A stretch of DNA of 64,000 bases from Siderastrea radians (taxonomy: Eukaryota > Cnidaria > Anthozoa > Scleractinia > Rhizangiidae): contig OZ024897.1 of the NCBI GenBank assembly GCA_964017195.1, forward strand, positions 9,944,451 through 10,008,450. The letters are read 5' to 3'. The translations under genes were made by a program, and so were the position numbers. The notes beneath the pieces were generated by a model. It had not been told where the DNA came from and made no database searches. It worked only from the letters and a program-made list of their open reading frames with translations. The first letter of the stretch is position 1; the number at the start of each line of letters is the position of its first letter. Shown piece by piece: positions 26,770-36,657 of this stretch.

Positions 26770-27404
26770 TTCCCCACAAGGATTTGGAACAACTCGTTCA
26801 ATATTACAAAGGAGAACTCACCGAAAATGCCTTGTTGAACAAAGCCGCCAAACTCGCCGCTCAAAAACATGTCTTGTTAGCCAATCCCCAATTGCCCCCG
26901 GCCGTGGTCAATGCTCAAACCAAACCGTTGAGTCAAGAATTAATCAAGTTAACCAAACGCATTCGTCAATTTCCCGGAGGCGTGGGAGTGGGGGCCCCGG
27001 GTGCACCTCCTGGCGAAGACGAAGAGGAAGAGGCCGGGGATTTGGTAACGGGGCCCGTGGAACAATGGTTGAAGCGCATGATAAAAGGCAGCCCGTCGAC
27101 TCCCAAACCACCCATTACCCCTGCAACCAAGAAAGGCAAAGGAGCAGCCACCAGTAGTAAGATTGTCAAGAAAGGGAGCCCATCCACTAGTCGAGGGGAT
27201 CTACAATCGCGTTTAGAAACCATTCGAGAACGTCGCAAGACCTTGGAAAAAAAGATAGCTGAGAGTCCTTGGGGCAAAGGCAAAGGCAAAGGCAAAGGCA
27301 AAGGCATCTCCCGTGAAGTGCAAGCATTAAAACCCTTACCCGGTTGGGAAGATTGGCACCGAGGCAAAAAGTTACGACGTCGATTGGATTACGACAGTGA
27401 GTAA
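26751..27404 (+). CDS. Hypothetical virion-type protein with GK repeats
   Basis: 217 residues. Residues 1-80 are helical and conserved-looking (MIPHKDLEQLVQYYKG, then LLANPQLPPAVV and LIKLTKRIRQFPGG). An acidic stretch (GEDEEEEAG) and Ser/Thr/Pro/Lys-rich linkers follow, then a GKGKGKGKGKG repeat coded by a GGCAAA hexamer tract at about 27,273-27,305. The C-terminus is basic. No catalytic motif seen. Probable structural or scaffold protein by position. Confidence 0.5.
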   Translation: MDAVYMIPHKDLEQLVQYYKGELTENALLNKAAKLAAQKHVLLANPQLPPAVVNAQTKPLSQELIKLTKRIRQFPGGVGVGAPGAPPGEDEEEEAGDLVTGPVEQWLKRMIKGSPSTPKPPITPATKKGKGAATSSKIVKKGSPSTSRGDLQSRLETIRERRKTLEKKIAESPWGKGKGKGKGKGISREVQALKPLPGWEDWHRGKKLRRRLDYDSE

Positions 27405-27408
27405 AAAG

Positions 27409-27768
27409 ATGGCACCCCGCACCAAGAGGAGGAGAAGGGGTGTGAAACGCCGTCAACGCGGAGGGGCCTTGGATGTCCAAAAATGGATTGCCAAAACCGG
27501 CAAAGAATTTCATTGGCCTGGCTATCAATACATGGGCCCTGGGACGCATTTAGCCAAACGTCTAAAACGTGGGGATCCCGGCAAAAATCGCTTGGACCAA
27601 ATTGCGAAACAACACGACATTGATTACAGCCGTGCCAAGAATTTGCAAGACAAATGGAAAGCCGATACCAAGATGATCCAAGCCATTGATAAATTACCCG
27701 GCAAGAAAACCAAGACGGAACGGGTGGTTAAGAAAATCATGCAAGCCAAGAAACGTTTAAAATTGTAA
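27409..27768 (+). CDS. Parvovirus-type phospholipase A2 domain protein
   Basis: 119 residues from ATG 27,409. A basic N-terminus has KRRQRGGALD, a likely protease site releasing the rest. Then come YMGPG at residues 41-45, the Ca-binding loop pattern of VP1u-type PLA2, and QHDIDY at 68-73 with the catalytic His-Asp dyad. The C-terminus is Lys-rich. In parvoviruses this activity opens endosomal membranes during entry, and a similar role in the virion is inferred. Element 2 has a homologous domain (46,553-47,164). It is the last gene of the rightward block. Confidence 0.8.
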   Translation: MAPRTKRRRRGVKRRQRGGALDVQKWIAKTGKEFHWPGYQYMGPGTHLAKRLKRGDPGKNRLDQIAKQHDIDYSRAKNLQDKWKADTKMIQAIDKLPGKKTKTERVVKKIMQAKKRLKL

Positions 27769-27888
27769 CTTTTAATGGGAAACCGTACCATGTTTCTACA
27801 GTTGTGATGTAGACAAATGATCCACATGTGTTTTTTTTTCATAGAAAAAATAAATCAATACAAAATGTCAAAGCCGTCTCTTCTTTTT
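27769..27888. terminator. Convergent 3' ends with polyA signals
   Basis: Gene-free strip between the convergent PLA2 gene and the leftward acidic protein. AATAAA at 27,848-27,853 and T-rich runs on both sides suggest polyadenylation for both directions. Confidence 0.5.
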
Positions 27889-28146
27889 TTAAACATCCTC
27901 ATTCATGAGGGTGTCGAGCAATTGTTCGTATTCCTCGGTAGACATGTCCTCCCACAAGTCTTGGAGATCCACACTCCTTTCTAAAGGGTCCTCCAGGGTG
28001 GCTATCAGCTCGTTCAACCAAGCCATCACCTCATCCGCCAACAACGCCTCCTGTTCCCACACAGGGAGTTCCACGGACAGGATGTCCCCCGAATCCAAAT
28101 TTAGGACGGTCCAACTTTCCTCCTCTTGGTCTGGGATGTCCGGCAT
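27889..28146 (-). CDS. Small acidic protein
   Basis: 85 residues, strongly acidic and Leu/Trp-rich (for example DLQDLWEDMSTEEYEQLLD), with the look of a transactivation or protein-interaction domain. No LxCxE motif is present. It overlaps the 3' end of the next leftward gene by 46 bp, so it was probably read from the same promoter. Function unknown; early regulatory protein is an inference from position next to polB. Confidence 0.5.
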   Translation of the reverse strand: MPDIPDQEEESWTVLNLDSGDILSVELPVWEQEALLADEVMAWLNELIATLEDPLERSVDLQDLWEDMSTEEYEQLLDTLMNEDV

Positions 28147-28478
28147 GGTTCCGGGGAGGATGGCGGTACAGGCGGCGGTGTTAAGGGTCTCTTAAATTCA
28201 AAGCGCCAATACGGGCAACAATAGTCCAATCCTTCAATGAACCACGCTGTATTGAGTTGCGGGTAACACCCGGGGGACCAGTGTTCTTTGACTTGGGCCT
28301 CGCGTGCCGCCTGGGCTGCCTCTTTCTGCCGTTCTCTTTCTTTCAACTGTTCCCCAAAGGCAGTCAACTCGTCGTCCAGGCCAAAGTCCGTCTTGGTGTT
28401 CTTTAAAATCGCTTCGACCTCGAGATCCGCCTCGACCTTTTCAAACTCGATGAGTAAGGCGTCTTGACGAGAGACCAT
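28101..28478 (-). CDS. Charged leftward protein with CCPYW and NLS
   Basis: 125 residues. A coiled-coil-prone charged N-terminal half (ERERQKEAAQAAREAQ) is followed by a Trp/Tyr/Cys segment (LDYCCPYWRFEF), a Pro-rich stretch and a KRRKV nuclear signal at the C-terminus. No family recognised. It is divergent from polB across a shared promoter region with a TATA-like TATAAAAC on the minus strand at about 28,509-28,516. Confidence 0.5.
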   Translation of the reverse strand: MVSRQDALLIEFEKVEADLEVEAILKNTKTDFGLDDELTAFGEQLKERERQKEAAQAAREAQVKEHWSPGCYPQLNTAWFIEGLDYCCPYWRFEFKRPLTPPPVPPSSPEPCRTSQTKRRKVGPS

Positions 28479-28764
28479 TTTGAGATGACTCAGCCGGAGG
28501 TTCGATCTGTTTTATAGTCTCTGGGTCCTTCCCTGCAAAGCCTCATGGGTCCAAACTAGGGAGGGGGGAGGGGGGTCCCCCCACCCCAGTCCCCCTCCCA
28601 AGGCCTCATGGGTCCAAACTAGAGAGGGGGAGGGGGGTCCCCCCACCCTAGTCCCCCTCCCAAAGCATCATGGAGTCTCCTTCTCATTGGCTCCTTCCCC
28701 TCCCACGTGACATTTTGGTTCTCTATAAAAAACGAACCCCGATCGCCAGTCAGTTTATCTGATC
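28479..28764. promoter_or_regulatory. Divergent promoter region with GC-rich 63-bp repeats
   Basis: Two tandem ~63-bp units (28,537-28,599 and 28,600-28,661), each with CATGGGTCCAAACTAG and a G-run/C-run palindrome, then a partial third. Toward polB there is an inverted CCAAT box (CATTGG, 28,685-28,690), CACGTG (28,704-28,709) and TATAAAA at 28,724-28,730, about 35 bp before the ATG. Toward the leftward genes a TATA box is also present. Confidence 0.65.
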
Positions 28765-31700
28765 ATGTCCTCTCAAGATGACGAGGCGGCGGGGCCAAGT
28801 GGTCTCGCCCACCATGAGATCCTGTCCTTGCTCGGCTTGGACGTAAGTGACTCCGAAGACAACAGCCATTCCTGTGTGGGACGTTTGATTTCAACTGAAG
28901 AGATGCCGGACAGCGACGACGCTATTTGTGAAGAGGCATTGCACCACTTCGAACAAAGCGGGGGCGGATTGGATCCCGCTGAACACGTTACCTTCCAATT
29001 TGACTTAGAACCTTTTGTGAATCGGAAGAGTGATCGCATGGGGGTACAAGAACGTCATTTCAAGACTCAGTTACGTCAAAGGGGAAACTTGCTTCCAGGC
29101 CAAAATATAACCCAAGCTCTCCAAGATGGATTACGTCGAGCCGTCGATCAAGTGTTGACCACCACGCCTGACCTCCACGATCAAGATCGCCTTTACTTTA
29201 CCATCGCCTCCGATCGCCTCCACAATAATTTTCAGGGGTGGGGATTACGGGCAGGGGAATGGCGTCGAGACACAGAACGGGTGGAGGCCCTCTTCCAACG
29301 TTTAGCCCAAGCCCTCAACAGCAACGAACAATTTGAAATGGACGATTCTTTTCAAGTCTCCATCACGCAAGTTCATCATGCGCCTCAAGGTACCGGCAAA
29401 CCGCGTCGTGGCAAACCCGGCCATCCCACCATGGCCCTGTTAACGGCCAAGAAAAAATCGGTCATCCGCATCCAAAATGATGATGAGCTCTGTTGTGCCA
29501 GAGCCCTCGTGGTTGCCAAAGCTCGCGTGGACCAGCACCCCAAACAGAAAGCCATTCGGAAGGGAGAGGGCCCCCTGCAAAGAACCCTCGCTTGGGACCT
29601 GCATCGGGAAGCCAAGGTACCCCTCGGTCCTTGCAGCTATGACGCCTTGACCCAATTCAGTCAAGCTCCCTCCCTCAGAGGTTACCAGATCATCCTGGTC
29701 GATGCACAGCGATCGTTCCACATCACGACGTTTGGGCCCCCACGAGACAAACAACTGATCCTGTTGCACAACCAAGACCATTATGATGTCATCACCAAAT
29801 TGCCGGGATTTTTCGGGTCCAGTTATGTGTGTGCGGATTGTTGGAAACCCTATAACGATGAGGGACTGCATCGATGTACCAAGACCAAGGTGTGTGGAGC
29901 CTGTCGACAGAAAGATTGCCCCGACTTTCAATATGCGTACCCCCGGCAACTCAAAGCCACTCAACGTTGCGGGTCATGTCATCGGGACTTTTTTGGACCC
30001 GCGTGTAAGGAAGCCCATGCCAGCAAGACCCATGCGGGCAAACCCGCCACGGGCCTCCAGACCTCCGTGTGCTGTCAACGACACCGATGCAAGGACTGTT
30101 ATCAACAAAATGTGGGCTTGTCCCGCATTCAACGTCACCGTTGTTTCCACATAGACTGCCCGTCTTGTCATCAGTACGTCCACGCCGACGACCACCAATG
30201 TTTTATACAAAGAGCCCCTAAACCTCAAGACCAAAAGAAGAGAAAGAGAACCCGTCAAAAAGGTCCTCGTGCCAAACGAGGTGCCGCCGCCGCCGAACCC
30301 CCTGTCTCCTCCGAGGACGAGGACGACAACGACCTGCCACCCTTACACGTCTTCTTTGATATCGAAGCCATGCAACCCCAGGAAAAACACCTTGCCAATC
30401 TCGTCGTGGCCGAAACCGAAGACAACGAGGAACCCAAGCCTTTCCCAGGTCCCACTTGTATCCGTGACTTTCTGGAATGGCTGGATACCTTGACTCTCCA
30501 CGATACCCGTCAAGTCAATGTAATCGCTCATAACTTCCAGGGGTACGACGGGTACTTCATCATCCAAGAATACTATGGGGACAACCGCCTCGTCCAACAA
30601 CTCCGCAACGGATGTAAACTCTTAGAGATCCAACATGACCGCATCCGGTTCATCGATTCCATGAGTTTCTTCCAGATGCCCCTCTCTGCCTTTCCCAAAA
30701 CCTTTGGCTTGACCGAACTCTGCAAAGGGTATTTCCCCCACAAGTTCAACATACCCGACAATCAACAGTACGTGGGCATCCTCCCCTCACGCGATCACTA
30801 CATGCCTGAGACCATGACACTTGAAGGAAGACAAGCCTTTGAAACCTGGCATCAACAACAACGCGACCAGGGTGTGGTGTTTCATTTTCAACAAGAGTTG
30901 TTGGCCTATTGCAGTTCCGATGTACGACTCCTCAAACAAGGATGTCTGACTTTCAAACGCCTGTTTGAAAACTTGACCGGCTTCAATCCCTTCGATCACG
31001 TCACCATTGCCTCCGCTTGTAATCGAGATTTACGTATGAACCGGATGATCCCCAACAGTATTGCCAGTGAACCCGCCGGTCCTAAGGGGTGGAGAATCAA
31101 TCACATCAACCAGTCCCTCCCAGCCCTTCAATGGTTAACCTGGTGCGATCACCAACTACGTCAACGCGCCCTCCAAGATCTTACCCCCGCTGATCTACTA
31201 GCCAATGCCCATCCAAACCCACAGTACATCCAACATGTCCGAAATGAGGGCGAGAAAAAGATCCCCGGGACCCACATGCATGTGGATGGTTATTGCTCCC
31301 ACACCCACACCGTCTACGAATTTCAAGGCTGTTTCACCCACGGATGCCCGACGTGTTTCCCCCATCGCCACGAAAAACATCCCCGCAACTATGATCTGAC
31401 GATGCACGACCTCTATGACGCCACCCAAGACAAAGTCCAAAAGCTTACCGAACGAGGGTACAATGTCATTCAAATCTGGGGATGTGAATGGGAGCACCTC
31501 CTAAAAACCCAACCAGAGATCAAGGCCTTCGTCCGGGAACTCAACTTTATCGATCCTCTGGAACCTCGAGAGGCTTTCTGTGGAGGTCGTACCAATGCCA
31601 TCAAACTCTACCATCATATCACCCCTGGCCAAAAAATTCACTACATCGATGTCACCTCCTTGTACCCGTGGGTCAACAAGAAGTCTGTGTACCCCAAAGG

Positions 31701-32937
31701 ACATCCGAACATCATCTTCACCCCGGGTCACACGGACATCCACCAGTACTTTGGCCTCATCCAATGCAAAATCCTGCCTCCCCGTGAATTGTACCATCCC
31801 GTGCTACCTTACCGTCATGGTGACAAACTACTCTTTCCCCTCTGTGCCCGTTGTGTGGAAGAAGAAATGGCCAAACCTCTTTTGGACCGATCCTATCATT
31901 GCCCTCACCCCGACGAACAACGCGCCCTCACCAGTACCTGGTGCACCCCAGAGTTGTATAAAGCCGTCGAGCTCGGGTACCAAGTTCAATACATCTATGA
32001 AGCCTGGCATTTTGAAGAAACCTGTGAGGGCCTCTTCGAAGATTATGTGAATACCTGGCTCAAAATCAAACAAGAAGCCAGTGGGTGGCCTAAGGATGAC
32101 ATGACAGAAGAAGAAAAGCAACGTTACATCCACAAGTACTTGGAGCATGAAGGCATCCAATTAGAGTACGACAACATTAAGTACAACCCGGGGCTGCGTA
32201 CCCTAGCAAAACTCATGCTCAACTCCATGTGGGGCAAGTTTGGTCAACGTCTCAACAAGACCCAAATTCAAACATTTCATGATCCACAGGCCTTTCATCG
32301 TTTCCTGGATACTGATGTCTTGGACGTCCGTCACGTCTCGGTCATCAATGACGACATGGTGGAGGTGCACTACCAAAACCAAAAAGAGGACATCCGCGTT
32401 TCACCCAACCTCAACATTTTTGTGGCCTGCTTCACCACCTGCCATGCCCGGCTCAAACTCTATGCCACCCTGGAAGCCTTAGGGGAAAGAGTGTTGTACT
32501 TCGACACGGATTCCATTATCTACCTGGAGGAAACACCCACTCAATTCCGACCTGTCTTGGGTTCCTATCTAGGGGACTTCACCTCCGAATTAAAGGAACA
32601 AGAATACATCGAAGAATTCGTCAGCGGAGGACCCAAGAATTATGGCTATGCTACGAATAAAGGAAAGGTCGAATGCAAGGTCAGAGGCTTCCGACTCAAC
32701 AGCGAAGGTCATGCACAACTCAACTATGATGTCATGCGACAGAATGTCCTCGACGAAATCCAGAACCCCCTCCTCAAGCCACGAGAAGTCCAGATTATTA
32801 ACACCAATCAAATCGTCCGGAATCCTAACACCTATGAACTCTTCACTTTCCCCCAGTACAAGAGTTACAAGTTGGTATATGACAAACGAGTCCTGGATCC
32901 CCGCACCTTCAAGACATACCCATATGGTTACCAGTGA
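28765..32937 (+). CDS. polB: Protein-primed family B DNA polymerase
   Basis: 1,390 residues, intact. An acidic N-terminus and a Cys/His-rich zinc region (about 354-480, many CxxC pairs) precede the core. The 3'-5' exonuclease has DIEA at ~532 (ExoI), HNFQGYD at ~589 (ExoII) and YCSSD at ~715 (ExoIII). The polymerase has DVTSLYP at ~962 (motif A), KLMLNSMWGKFG at ~1,148 (motif B) and DTDS at 1,247-1,250 (motif C). Such enzymes start on a terminal protein bound to each end and copy the linear genome by strand displacement. Its last ~200 codons lie in the right TIR and are duplicated in the left TIR. AATAAA-rich sequence follows the stop. Confidence 0.95.
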   Translation: MSSQDDEAAGPSGLAHHEILSLLGLDVSDSEDNSHSCVGRLISTEEMPDSDDAICEEALHHFEQSGGGLDPAEHVTFQFDLEPFVNRKSDRMGVQERHFKTQLRQRGNLLPGQNITQALQDGLRRAVDQVLTTTPDLHDQDRLYFTIASDRLHNNFQGWGLRAGEWRRDTERVEALFQRLAQALNSNEQFEMDDSFQVSITQVHHAPQGTGKPRRGKPGHPTMALLTAKKKSVIRIQNDDELCCARALVVAKARVDQHPKQKAIRKGEGPLQRTLAWDLHREAKVPLGPCSYDALTQFSQAPSLRGYQIILVDAQRSFHITTFGPPRDKQLILLHNQDHYDVITKLPGFFGSSYVCADCWKPYNDEGLHRCTKTKVCGACRQKDCPDFQYAYPRQLKATQRCGSCHRDFFGPACKEAHASKTHAGKPATGLQTSVCCQRHRCKDCYQQNVGLSRIQRHRCFHIDCPSCHQYVHADDHQCFIQRAPKPQDQKKRKRTRQKGPRAKRGAAAAEPPVSSEDEDDNDLPPLHVFFDIEAMQPQEKHLANLVVAETEDNEEPKPFPGPTCIRDFLEWLDTLTLHDTRQVNVIAHNFQGYDGYFIIQEYYGDNRLVQQLRNGCKLLEIQHDRIRFIDSMSFFQMPLSAFPKTFGLTELCKGYFPHKFNIPDNQQYVGILPSRDHYMPETMTLEGRQAFETWHQQQRDQGVVFHFQQELLAYCSSDVRLLKQGCLTFKRLFENLTGFNPFDHVTIASACNRDLRMNRMIPNSIASEPAGPKGWRINHINQSLPALQWLTWCDHQLRQRALQDLTPADLLANAHPNPQYIQHVRNEGEKKIPGTHMHVDGYCSHTHTVYEFQGCFTHGCPTCFPHRHEKHPRNYDLTMHDLYDATQDKVQKLTERGYNVIQIWGCEWEHLLKTQPEIKAFVRELNFIDPLEPREAFCGGRTNAIKLYHHITPGQKIHYIDVTSLYPWVNKKSVYPKGHPNIIFTPGHTDIHQYFGLIQCKILPPRELYHPVLPYRHGDKLLFPLCARCVEEEMAKPLLDRSYHCPHPDEQRALTSTWCTPELYKAVELGYQVQYIYEAWHFEETCEGLFEDYVNTWLKIKQEASGWPKDDMTEEEKQRYIHKYLEHEGIQLEYDNIKYNPGLRTLAKLMLNSMWGKFGQRLNKTQIQTFHDPQAFHRFLDTDVLDVRHVSVINDDMVEVHYQNQKEDIRVSPNLNIFVACFTTCHARLKLYATLEALGERVLYFDTDSIIYLEETPTQFRPVLGSYLGDFTSELKEQEYIEEFVSGGPKNYGYATNKGKVECKVRGFRLNSEGHAQLNYDVMRQNVLDEIQNPLLKPREVQIINTNQIVRNPNTYELFTFPQYKSYKLVYDKRVLDPRTFKTYPYGYQ

Positions 32938-33406
32938 GAGATACTTGGGGATGAACATTAAGGAACACTCAGGAAAACGTTCTTTGTAAAAACAAATTAA
33001 TAAAAATTTATTTTTTTTTTATTCGTGTTGTTTTTCAAAAGGACTACCCCCTCTTCACCCACTTGGACTTTGGACTTTTGAGCCCGCGTTTTCTCCGCGG
33101 TTTTCACCCACCTTGAGCCCACGATCGATTTTTTCCACTGGTCAGCGGTTTTCACCCACCTTGAGCCCACCATCCATTTTTTTCCACTGGGCAGCGGTTT
33201 TTACCCACCTTGAGCCCACCATCTCTTTTTTCCACTGGGCAGCGGTTTCCCCTCTCAAATCACGTGACTTCCGGTTGTATGAGCCCACGATCCCCTTTTA
33301 CTCACTGGTCAGCGGTTTCCCACACCGGAAATACTATGACGTCATTGATTTGCTCTCGACCAATCAGGAGCCAGCATTACCGCCCAAACGGGCCGAATGT
33401 ACTACT
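32347..33406. repeat. Right TIR of element 1
   Basis: Inverted copy of 11,868-12,928, ending AATGTACTACT. It covers the polB 3' end, a polyA region and a mirrored array of subterminal ~50-bp repeats (about 33,060-33,325). Confidence 0.93.
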
Positions 33407-33412
33407 GGTTCT
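33407..33412. repeat. Target site duplication of element 1, right
   Basis: GGTTCT directly after the terminal ACTACT of the right TIR, identical to 11,862-11,867. Confidence 0.95.
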
Positions 33413-33433
33413 TATATATAAAAAAAGAGTGTA
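33407..33433. mobile_element. MITE, right end, displaced by element 1
   Basis: Sequence complementary to the MITE end at 11,745-11,765, separated from it by element 1. Confidence 0.5.
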
Positions 33434-34986
33434 CCCTATCGTGGTCGCGTGCCTCGTTTCTCCCAATGACATTCACGTGTCCGTCGTCAATTTCCACTTG
33501 CATTGCGAAGTACCCCTCCTTAGAGAGTTCAAAGCCTACTTACCAGGAACACAAGGATTGTGTGCAGAGTTCTACACTCCACTAGTTCTGCAAACCACTG
33601 CAAATACTGAACACGCTTTCTCAGAAGTCGGAAATACACTTTTGCAGCTTGCTTATCTCCAAGAAAAAAGTCTGCTTTCCGGTATGTCATTTCCAGGGTG
33701 CTTTTATTTTGTTAAAATGTTTTTCCAAAGCATTTCGCATTCTAAATAGCTTTCTGCACAGGGTGCAAAACGTCTCGTAGATTTCAGCGATATTCAGGAG
33801 TGAGCTGTGAAAAGCCAAGTTTTTCTTAGTTGTCTTCCAACTTTGTCACTGATTACTAAGAACTCAAAACAAAGAAGCATTTTTACCAATTTAGTATTCG
33901 CACAATCGAAATTTCATAGCTTTCCGTATAATAAGTCAACCGAGTTATCACTTTGAGCCGTTTCCGAGTAAGAATGATAGTGGTGAACGAATAACTGAAA
34001 AGAAATTTTATCTTAATAAGAAGTACGCGCGAACGTTAATATGGCTGACTGAAGTGAATTACCGGAAATCCCGGAGTAACTTTTAGGTTTCTCGAAGATC
34101 GGGGAATTGCTACTAGTTTCGCAAGCTGTTACCATTCTGTTGTTTATCGAAAGTTACCAGTGATCGCCTCTTTTTGTCGCATAGACTGCGAGTTGTCCCT
34201 GCCTTCTGGCGATAATTTCCGGCGAAATACACGCGCTCGCGAAAATCGCCTCTCACAATAAGCCCCGAAAATTACAGACTACTGACTTAGTTTTCGCTTG
34301 GAATTTAAGCGCTTGATTCAAACTCCCTGGCTAAATTTTCTGCCCTAGCTCCCTTCGCTTCGCCTCTGTTCAGTCTCCAAATTTCTCGCGTGGTTTTTCT
34401 CTCGTCGTCCGCCTTACCGCCATCGCCATCGCCATCGCCAAAATTAGAGATTAATTGAAGTCTATTTCTCACATGAAAATTTAAGAAAAGGCCAGTACAA
34501 AAGAGCCTTTTTAGCTGTAGTCATTTGCGAGCGACGAAGTTAACATGCTTCCGAGATATATTTCTACGAAATAAGTTTGGGAACTGTAAAACAAATGAAA
34601 ACAAGTAGTTTTGTCTTCAACGAAACCGTGTTATATTTAGTTGCACACTTAAGTCGTCAGCGAGCGATATTCCTTTAGACACGCGAAAAAGGCTCGCTCG
34701 GCACAATAAATCTACGATTCTTAACAACGTTGTATTAAAGTTGGTTAATTGTTTTACAAATTACGCGTGATCTTTGCACTCTCTCTTGCATACGTAATTT
34801 ATTTCTTTCATTAGGGATGTCTAGTTAGCGCGCTTGTATATAAGCCAAAAGCCTGTCTTTTTTCGAGGGATTTGACAAACTCGTCGTGTCACTGACAGAA
34901 AGGAATTTCAAAAATTTGCTTTTTAACGCCTTTCATACCGCAGAGCTCGGCCCTGTGGTGAGGATACGTGTAAGGAAATATTAGAC
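33434..34986. other. Host intergenic
   Basis: An open stretch at about 33,480-33,749 gives a coding-like peptide (AFSEVGNTLLQLAYLQEK), possibly an exon, but no family or splice sites were confirmed. A CCATCG microsatellite lies at 34,421-34,441. The rest is AT-rich with no gene seen. Confidence 0.5.
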
Positions 34987-35031
34987 CTCCTGCCGATGTT
35001 TTGCCATTCAATGGCAAAACATCGGCAGGAG
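34987..35031. repeat. Perfect 22-bp hairpin with 1-nt loop
   Basis: Left arm CTCCTGCCGATGTTTTGCCA-TT and its exact complement, separated by one C. It lies just downstream (minus strand) of the GPCR N-terminal remnant, where the coding sequence breaks off. Confidence 0.9.
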
Positions 35032-35035
35032 TCCG

Positions 35036-35108
35036 GGATTTCAGAGTCTTTGGCTGCTGTAGAATTCAGTGGGCTGAAGCACCTTGATTCTTTCATCGTT
35101 GTGTTCAT
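35036..35108 (-). pseudogene. Class A GPCR remnant, copy C (N-terminus only)
   Basis: From the ATG at 35,108 the sequence MNTTMKESRCFSPLNSTAA parallels the N-termini of copies A and E. It then loses similarity at the hairpin 34,987-35,031. The 5' flank (35,110-35,360) is also the GPCR-unit flank. All transmembrane segments are missing. Confidence 0.65.
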
Positions 35109-36657
35109 GGTTGCAGACTTTTAACAGCCTTTAGCTTTCTCTCACAACTTCGTCTGGCTTGCTAACCCCTATGATTCGTCATTCCCTAGCAATTACAATA
35201 ATCATTTAGCCAATACGCCTCCTCAGTTGACAAGCCGTTGTCTTTTTATAATTAAAGCTTTTAACCGGGATATCAAACTTCAACAGCTGTTATCGTATGG
35301 TTTGAAATTCTGCAATGTGGATACGATAACAGTCAATCATTAGAGGTACTTTAATGCGTACTGTCTCAGGACTTCTTCTCTACGATTTGTGCCTAAATGC
35401 CCCTTTGACGTAGTTAACTGAAGTCGTTCGGTCATGTTTACTCCTGAAGCTTGTGACCTGTAGCAATATATCTCGATTTTAGTAGATAACGTTTAAACAG
35501 TTTTTAAAAAACCCTTGATGATCTTTATTTACGACAACCTTCCAACTATATTCGTATACCGTACTCTAGGAAAATGATGCATGCGCAGACGGTCACTAAG
35601 CTTGCTCGTTTGTGTCAAGCCAGGGAGTGGAAAGCCTTCGTGAAGGTTTCAGCCTCCAAAAATGACTTTTGCATGGGTGTGTGGATAGGTAGGTGGGAAG
35701 GTTTAAGAACCAGTCCACGAGAGGTTCAAAGATTTTTGGAAATGGTCACAAACAACCCTATCTCAAACTACGCCTGCTGAAAGCTAGTCATGAGCAAGTA
35801 ATCAAATCGGCATTATTTTGTCTTCTAATACTAATGTGGTCACAGGACAGGCAATTTAAGTTTGACCCCCCTGGGAGCAATTTTGGCTCAAAAAAATTTC
35901 CAAACTTTACCAACTTTGCATGTCTCTTGTCAAAACAAATGTCAGCCAATGATAAATCAAACGATGTGTCTTTACTAAACTGACCTTCTTCTTCACAAAA
36001 ATACTAATATTTCTTTCAGACTCTCCTTATCAGCTGAACAATAATTTCCAACAGGAGTGTGGTTTGGCAGATTTGAAAAAGTGCCAATTTTACCAAATTT
36101 AAAAGGAATATTTTTGTATGTAGTAGACAAGATCTATGGTTGATCTGCATTGCCCAAAAGAGCCAAAGGATTGTACTTAAACGTTATGGAAAAATCTTTA
36201 CGGGCAATTCACTTTTAAGCTTTAATATAGCTTATGCAAAATTGGCATTTTCCTAAAATAGACATATCTGCTGAGGGACAAATGGGTTGCGTTAAATCAG
36301 CTTTTAACACTCAACAAATACATGCAGATTTTGCACATAAACATTTTGCAGCTATTGAAGTCTTTCCTCCCCCCCCCCCTTCCCCCCCGATAGATTTCAG
36401 GTGAGTCAGGTTTGATCAGTTCAAAACCGCTCAGCTAAGTTTTTCAACATTAATACACATTATTACGGCATATTTACAATTTTTTGGAGGTTGTACTATT
36501 CATTTAACTATAAATGTCTGGTTTGTACAAAATGTTGTTCCTTGGAAATCATCCGGCTACTTTAGTTTTCTAATCTTTTTATTCGAAATCTGAAGTTTTG
36601 GCTGGAGTGTTCTACAAAATACGTTAATTCATGTAAGAGAACAGATAGCCTCCAGGG
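35109..36657. other. Host non-coding, GPCR unit flanks
   Basis: 35,160-35,360 repeats the upstream flank of GPCR copies A and E. 36,430-36,650 repeats their downstream flank (compare 2,540-2,740 and 56,700-56,850). Between them no gene was seen. A C-rich tract lies at 36,368-36,388. Confidence 0.6.

Larger units (their letters stand above)
11868..33406. mobile_element. Polinton/Maverick (adintovirus-type) element 1
   Basis: A complete 21,539-bp element: 6-bp target duplication, ~1.06-kb terminal inverted repeats starting AGTAGT, and the whole Polinton core set (polB, chromodomain integrase, adenain-like protease, A32-like ATPase, double-jelly-roll capsid protein, two penton paralogues, PLA2 protein). 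Base composition is about half GC, unlike the host and element 2. Genes from 16,028 to 27,768 run rightward almost without gaps, often overlapping by a few bases. A SLOG protein and two small acidic/charged proteins run leftward. The only visible damage is the 12,953-14,721 insertion beside a truncated gene. Such elements are both transposons and probable virus genomes. Confidence 0.97.

Noticed and set aside
27889..28478. Adintovirus oncoid-type genes with an Rb-binding motif
   Set aside because: The two small leftward proteins lie in a suggestive place, but no LxCxE motif is present in either.
11868..33406. Bacterial or phage contamination
   Set aside because: GC differs from the host, but the element has precise target duplications in host DNA, Pol II-type TATA and CCAAT boxes and a chromodomain integrase.
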